Shown: positions 57,500 to 64,000 of the stretch, piece after piece
Layout: each line of letters opens with the position of its first letter
Numbering within the stretch: the stretch's first letter is position 1
NCBI GenBank assembly: GCA_001051155.2
Contig: JYIP02000004.1
Coordinates: forward strand, 4,768,383-4,832,382
DNA: 64,000 nt
Source: Chrysoporthe austroafricana
Lineage: Eukaryota > Ascomycota > Sordariomycetes > Diaporthales > Cryphonectriaceae
Direction of reading: 5' to 3'
The notes under the pieces: model-generated
Databases searched by the model: none
Seen by the model: only the letters and a program-made list of their open reading frames with translations
What the model was told of the DNA's origin: nothing
Made by a program: the position numbers and the translations under genes

Positions 57500-59956
57500 G
57501 GAAGAAAGCAATATTATATATTGCTAATAATATTATATCGATAAATAATAGCTATATTTATTAATTGGGAATAACTTCCTAAACTTTAGTAATAGCTTTA
57601 AAGTTTAGTAAATTGCGAAAGAATATAGCAAATAGTTTTTCTTTTCCGATATAGTTGCAAAAGTCGGTATAATTATAGATATCAAATTGCAGAATCTTGA
57701 CTAGCTTATGCGCTTAGATATAAGATTTGAAACCTATTATACGATTTTAGCATTATAAAAACCGGGTAGCGCTAAAGTAATCCTTATTTTCGTTAGCCTA
57801 TTTCTGAAAAGTAATATTGAAATCGTAATCCATATTATCTTTAATAAAGACGATTTTAATAGCCTTAAAGTCGTATTCGAAATAGAAGATTTAGTTTATA
57901 ATAAAATATAAGCTTAACCGGTTAGATAAGATAATAGGATCAAAATTGCAAAACCAAATAACGAACTCGTATATATATTTTCCTATAGTGAAAGGGAAGA
58001 AGTACTGGATACGATTATCGTAAATTCCGATAATGCCGAACTTAATATTATTATAAATAGCAAAGCCGTTAGCAATATAAGGATAGTTAGTACCGAAATT
58101 GCTTTTTCAAATAAAATTATAGCGTATATATTCCTTGGATATATAAAAGGCTAGCATGCAGTAATATATCGCGATTTCGGCTTTAATAACCTTGAACTTA
58201 AAATTATATTTAATAGATAAGGCGGAAATAATGCGAGGTATAGCCCGTAAGGGCAAAATGCTATTAATATTAGCTCGGAAAGCTTTATTTGGTATAGCTA
58301 ACAAACTAGCTATATTCAGTAAATCGTTCTCGGTTAAATCGATAATATCGTTTATAACTCGATAATGCTTGGCTAGCATTATAAAGTTTCGCTTTATTAT
58401 AGCAAATGGGTTTAAATTAGCAATTAGCATAATAGGCTTGAAAGCTTTAAGCTTAACCAAAACTGGCTTGATATTCTTAGCTATTTTCTTTTAAGCAGCA
58501 AAAGCTATATTATAATTATATTCGTAAATTATAACGATTTCTGCTATATTGGCTGTATAGCGCATAGCATTTACTTTCTTTTTAGTAAGATTGCCGTAAT
58601 TGCTTAATATTATTTATTTAGCTTTATTTTTGATATAACAGCTATGCTTATTTCGTAAGCGATTATCTCTCGATATTATAATAGGAAATAGGACGCGATA
58701 AGCTATTAATAGGGTATATAAAGCAAAGACAGAATTACGAACGGTAAATGAATTCGAAATAAATTCAAGCGATATTTCTTTAATAGAGTTATCCGTTAAT
58801 CCGTTATCTGTATCCTTGTTCGTAATAGCATTTGCGCTAGTAAAAATGCTTAGATAAAACTCCTATCTTTCGTAAATAAAGCTAGAGCGGTCAATCCATA
58901 ACGGCATAAAGTACTGTAAAATAAGCTTTTAAGCTTCCTTAATAGTTAACGGCCGATTAATATTGCTATTGCTTAGCTCGGTATTAGGGATATAAATATT
59001 ATATTCGACTTCTCGATTTACTATATCGGTATAACCTTTACTGATTAGCGCCCGATAAAAAGTTATTGTATAAGCTTCCTAATAGCAAAAGAAATCGCTT
59101 AAATAATTCTTCGTTATATAAATATTACGGTAGAAACGGCTTTCGTTACTATATAAATATATAGCCTACCGATATCTTTTCAAAGAAAGGCGATCCTTAA
59201 GCAATACTTTATAAATATATTTAGCATATTATATAATTCTGCTTTTTCGGCAAACCTTAAAAGGTTCTTCCTAGGATATAAAGTACGGTATTGCATAGAA
59301 ATTAAGCATAGCTAAACGTACCGTTTCTTATTAGTTTTAGTCTTATAATAAAGCATTTATAAAAGAATACGACTTGATAATCGCATAACGCATTTTGATT
59401 TTAATAATATTAATAGCCTTATTAATATAATCCTTACGGGTTTACGGAAACTTAGCAAAGTAAAGCGAAATTGATAATAATACTGGCTTAATACTCAAAA
59501 ATAATATTTAAAAATATAATAAAAGGTAATAATAACGGAATAATACGGCTAGCTATAATAAATAGATAGGGATAATAATCGTAAGCGCATTAGTAAGAAA
59601 AGGAAAATAAAGTAAATTTACTAGCAATTTACGAAATAATAGCCTTTTGCATTCGTTAGAAATTTACTTACTTTACTTAGCAATCGCCTTTATCCTAATG
59701 CGCGCTTATTGTATTGCGAATTCTTTCGATTTCTTAGAATAAATAGATTAGCTTGTTCTAATGCATTTTCTGTTCGTAAATCGCGCTTTGGCCTGCCTCG
59801 TTTTCGTAAGGCAATTATAACGATATTTCCCAATTCAGGGACTTCTTCCGTTAATAGCCGCCCTTGCTTTGCTCTTTCTTGCAATTCGGCTATAGTTTCG
59901 CATTTCCGTTCGAAATTACGTATTATTTCGTCCGCATTCAGGGCATTACGGGGCAT
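57500..59956 (-). pseudogene. Extra sense ORF of family 1 element D
   Basis: Better preserved copy of the ORF between integrase and 3' LTR. From the ATG at 59956 it is open for 88 codons: MPRNALNADEIIRNFERKC, ETIAELQERAKQGRLL, then NIVIIALRKRGRPKRDLRTE with the AT-hook-like core RGRPKR. A second open block is 58460-58107 (MVKLKAFKPIMLIANLNPF), matching 33670-33164 in A. Conservation of start, motif and order in two insertions argues for a real element protein. Function unknown. Confidence 0.6.
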
Positions 59957-60149
59957 TTATATATTATAATAGCTAGAATAATTTATCCATTTCATTAAGT
60001 ATTCAATTTTGCGCGGATTATATCTATACTTTCGCTTATAGCAGCTAATTATTTTTTCTAGCTCGTAATATTAATAATCTTCCAAATATTTCTCGATATC
60101 CGGATCCTCTAGCATATCTATTAGGTCTTAATATATAAAGTTACGTTTA

Positions 60150-63100
60150 TAGAAATCCGTTTTAAGAAAATTTGTAAGTATTAATTATATTACTGAAATT
60201 ACTAAATAGATATTTATATAAGGAATTAATTTCAATTTATACGCTAAGTTCCTTATTTTTCGAATAACTTGGAAAAATCTTATTTTTTATTATAAAAATT
60301 TCAGAAATAAATTACTTAGTAATAAGTATCCGTAACCCAAGCAAATATATACCCAATTATTTAATTCGAAAACTATTTGGCAATAATGCTTATTATATTG
60401 CAATTTAGCTATTATTTACGCTTTAATAATAAAAAATTAAGCTTTTTCCTAGAAAATTTCCCTTGCCAGAAATATTATATCCTTTATCTATTAGCCCGAT
60501 AATAAATTAAATTCGAATAGCATTTAGCTAGCTAAATATTTTATAGCTCGGTTATACGCATTATTTAGATTAAATTATAATGCTAGTATTATTTCGGTTT
60601 ATTCTGTATTAGGGTAAGCGGTTATAAAATGCCGAATTGCTATTTCAACTATTCGGTTTTTTATTTCAGATTGCTTATCCGTTTGCGAATACGAAACGGT
60701 AGAGTAAACAAATTTCGTTCCGATAGCTTTTTATAAATATTTCCAGAATTCCGATAAGAATTTCGAATCTCTATTTAAAATAATCCTCTTAAGTATTCCT
60801 TAACTAGTAATATAAAGTATCCGTAAGATAAAAGTTACCCAGTTTATTATAATATATATTACGTTATTTAATATAATAATTATAGCTTTAGAATATTTAT
60901 CTGTAATTATAAGAAATATATCCAGGAATAGCATTTTAGCTAGAGCTTATATAATATTTATAGATAGTATTATCGGTAATCCTATAATAAAGTCTATAAT
61001 AATAATATAGAATAGGATTAGTAAAAATAATATAAGCTATATTTCTTTTAAGGGTTATTATAAATCGTTTTTATTCTTATTATAAGCTCGATATATCGAT
61101 ATATAATTGCGTATTTTAGCATAGCAGTATCTGATAACGAATCGATCCGTTAAATTATGCTATATACGGTTTATGCCGAAATAATATTTTCTATCGTAAG
61201 CTTCTTTAATAAAATCCAATATTACTTTATTCGGGATATATAATCGTTATTTCCTATAATAATCCTTAAGAAATAATAAGCTATTATAATCTAATATAAA
61301 AAGTAATCGGGCAACCTTATTTAAATCTTTTAGTTATTCGATTATTCTGAATTATAAAGGGTATTTTTCGTATCCTTTCTTAATACGCCTTTTCATTTCG
61401 CTATTTATAGATATTTTATTAAAAACTTGAATAAGTTCGTTTTCCTATATCTTATTTAGAACGCCTTTATTATCGATAGGTTTCTGGGTAAATAGCAATC
61501 TTAATATAGCATTTACGAGAACGTTCGACTTTCCTAGTATATAATATGCTTTCAAGTCGAATTGGCTTAAATATTCCGAAACGAGAATGAGTTATATATT
61601 TGCTTTAATTTTATTTACTGTATTTATAGATAACGAATGGATAATGCCAACTATTATTGCGTAATCGGTAAAGATATAAACTGGCTTAGCTCGGTTCGAT
61701 TTTATTATCGTTTGCAGCTTTCGTATTAGCTATATTAAATAGGCTATTTCAAGCTCTATAAGCCAGTATTTTCGTTCTGCCTTATTAATCGTCTTACTTA
61801 AATAAAGGATTAATTATATAGCTATGCTTGCTATTAGCAATATTCTATTCTATATATAATCGTTTGCTAATTGGAAAATAACATTTGAAAATCCTATTTC
61901 CTTAAACGCATCTAACTAAATGAAAAGAGGTTTGTCTAAGATATAATAAAACAAAGCATTCTTAGCTTCCAAAGCTATTTTGAAATTATAAAAATTATTA
62001 ATTTCGTTTAGCATTAAATCGAAAATAGCTTGCATAATATAGTTTTGCTATCCTATATTTAAAAGTAAATAATTCAATTAGCAAGCCTTGCTTAATATTC
62101 TAGTTTTCCTTCTCTGAAATAGATTAACTCTATAGCTATATCTAAGAATTAAGTAGCATAAGTATTCTGTAAATCCAATAAACCTTTCCAGTTACTAGAA
62201 TATTTTAGGGAATTCCAGATTGCGAATGGCTTGCATCCGGTATTCCGTATTGGAAATTCCGAATCCGTTTATTTTGAATCCTAAGATCTGGACTGAAAAA
62301 TATCCAAGAAACGATTTGAATCTAGCTAGTAAAATATTTTTGCATAAAAATAGCAAGAAAATAGTTTATAAATATTGCAAGTAATCTTATTCTATAATTA
62401 AATAGATAACGATATCGTTTATGAAAGCAGAAGCAAACTTATAGTATAGTCGTAAGAATTAATCTATAAAATGCTAGATATAGGATAATAAATTTCGAAA
62501 TCCTATAAGTAGAACTTTTATCTTTTCTTAATTACGATAATTAATAACGATAAATCGGTTTCTATAATTTAAATATATTAGGAATTAATAGAAAAATTGT
62601 TATATATCTATTACTGTAATATATATTTTTCCTTTTAGTTATTTGATAATTTCTTGCTATAATAGCAAGGGGTAAGTATTGGGGATTGAAATTTTATTCA
62701 AAACGCGTAAATCGATTATTATATATCTTTTCTTTTAGCCATTTATATTTTTCCAAATTACAAAAATTAATAAACCGAATAGCATTGCATTTATAACCTA
62801 TTCAGCTCGACTTTGCTAATATAACTTATTCAAAACTTTATTAATTACTTCTTAATCTTCCTTATTTAAATAATATAGCTTTTATTCTATTTTTTGGTTT
62901 TATTATTTTTCGATCAAATTAACTTTTATTTATTAATCGATTAGCATATTAACGAGACTTATATTTTTGAAAATTCTAATATATGCCCGTATTAATTCCA
63001 TAACTTTATAGAGAAATTCCAATAAATGCTTGCAAACGTATATACCGAAATCAATTTCCGATTCTTTAATAGCTTTATCTTTCCAGATCTCCAATTTATT

Positions 63101-64000
63101 ATTATTTTCGAAATAATCTCTTATCTCGAAAATTTCCATATCCGGGAATCGGTATTCTTCTAGCTATTTTCCAGTAATTTCCGTAATTTATTGGAAAATA
63201 TGCTTAATGAATAATAATTAATCTGAATTCAGCTTTTCTGAAAGCTATAACCCGTTTTAAGTTTATTGAAAAAAGTATTATCGCGCAATATAATAATAGT
63301 TATCGTAATTCGCTAATAGGGTTATATAATCCGTTTAAAATAATTCGACTATCTTTAAAAATTAGTTTTTTTGAATCTTTAAAAGGGTTGCTGCTTAATT
63401 CGTTATTAAAACTTCCTTAATTTAATAGCCTATCAAGCAATTTATTTATTCTTTCTGTTTCGGCCTGAATAAAAAGGTTATATTTTTAGGATTCGCTTAA
63501 TACTAATAGAAATTAGCTTATAAAATCTGGGCAGCATTACTATAATAGTTGCAGCCTTTGCTTGCCGGGATCGTACTAATATTCGGGCAAATACTTCCAT
63601 TTTTACCGTAATATTATTAAAATAACCAAATCGTATAGACAATTCTGAATTCAAAATATCCAGTTCGTAAAGAATATTATATTCCTATTCTAATAAGATA
63701 CTTGCTTTTAATCGATCCAATACTCAAGCTTTTATTCGGGTACGAAATATAAATAAATAGCTATATTTATTGCCCTGGAAATATAAATCGAATTCAGCTT
63801 AGCCTTTTGCTAGTAATTAGCTTACGCTTTTAAGCTTAGCCTTTACATTCCAGTTTATCTTTGCTTTAAAGAATTATATTAGCAATTCCTTAGCAATAAT
63901 ATAATAACTAGCGTTTATATTAATACAGACCTTTATATCTAGCTTATTTGAATATATTCTGGTTATAGCTTTTGCATATATATAGCTATTGCCCTAATAA
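60150..64000 (-). pseudogene. Degenerate gypsy pol of element D, partial
   Basis: Homologous to 35400-39230 in element A on the same strand: integrase-like text near 60150-61300, RNase H text near 61350-61800, and RT text near 62000-62800 with AFINDIVIYL. No frame is open over 70 codons. The N-terminal part of pol lies outside the window. Confidence 0.7.

Larger units (their letters stand above)
56672..64000 (-). mobile_element. Gypsy element D, family 1, partial
   Basis: Third minus-strand family 1 element, running off the window. The left (3') LTR is 56672-56878, and the interior matches A from 32089 to about 39230 without the deletion seen in B. It has the extra ORF, integrase, RNase H and RT regions. 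The RT box at about 62430-62400 reads AFINDIVIYL, so only the first Asp is lost. Segment 63139-62933 corresponds to 38349-38143 in A. Gag and the 5' LTR are outside. Confidence 0.82.

Noticed and set aside
30526..64000. CRISPR array or other prokaryote-type system
   Set aside because: The repeats are LTRs and element-internal arrays; the window is clearly fungal nuclear DNA.

Overview
This window comes from a filamentous ascomycete (Pezizomycotina). The genes have short 50-110 nt introns with fungal branch points, and they encode fungal families: a vacuolar PMC-type Ca2+ pump, GPI-anchored and BIM1-like cell-surface proteins, an ACT-family permease, a DUF2293 protein and a DHN-melanin scytalone dehydratase. 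The right half is AT-rich and full of transition mutations of the kind left by repeat-induced point mutation (RIP). The window is therefore two-compartment: ordinary sequence up to about 30.5 kb, then about 33.5 kb of dead transposons.

Layout, 1-30.5 kb: a gene-poor left flank (1-4.6 kb); a PMC-like Ca2+-ATPase, complete in architecture but with an in-frame TAG and a damaged splice donor; a decayed stretch of lysine-rich repeated exons (10.4-11.9 kb); a secreted GPI-anchored Cys protein (minus, 12.4-13.1 kb); a BIM1-like type I membrane protein (15.1-16.2 kb); a broken small secreted protein gene (17.3-18.1 kb); an eight-exon amino-acid/GABA/choline-type permease (minus, 19.2-21.3 kb); an intronless MFS transporter (minus, 21.9-23.4 kb) divergent from a kelch-propeller gene (24.4-25.7 kb); a DUF2293 gene (27.0-28.0 kb); scytalone dehydratase (29.1-29.9 kb); and a gene remnant (minus, 30.1-30.4 kb) next to the AT-rich block. 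No operon-like logic links these genes. The theme is transport and cell surface, with one melanin-pathway enzyme at the edge.

Layout, 30.5-64 kb: a nested transposon stack that can be resolved from terminal repeats and target-site duplications. A Fot1/Pogo-type DNA transposon (minus) was entered by gypsy element A (31882-42537, 207-bp LTRs, 5-bp duplication ATTGC) and by gypsy element B (from 42663). B received a solo LTR (43873-44321, duplication TATAT) and element W (from 44741). W received chromovirus X in its LTR (44794-52301, 445-bp LTRs, duplication TTTAT) and plus-strand gypsy element C (from 54025). C was entered by gypsy element D (56672 to beyond the window). A, B, C and D are one family (family 1); X, W and the solo LTR are a second (family 2). 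All are degraded: stop codons throughout, and RT catalytic aspartates changed to asparagine.

The two least explained items are a sense ORF of about 800 codons with an AT-hook-like motif between pol and the 3' LTR in family 1, and an antisense Cys-rich coiled-coil ORF between the pol end and the 3' LTR in family 2. Both are recognisable in independent copies. All intron calls were made by reading; nothing was verified by search or transcript.
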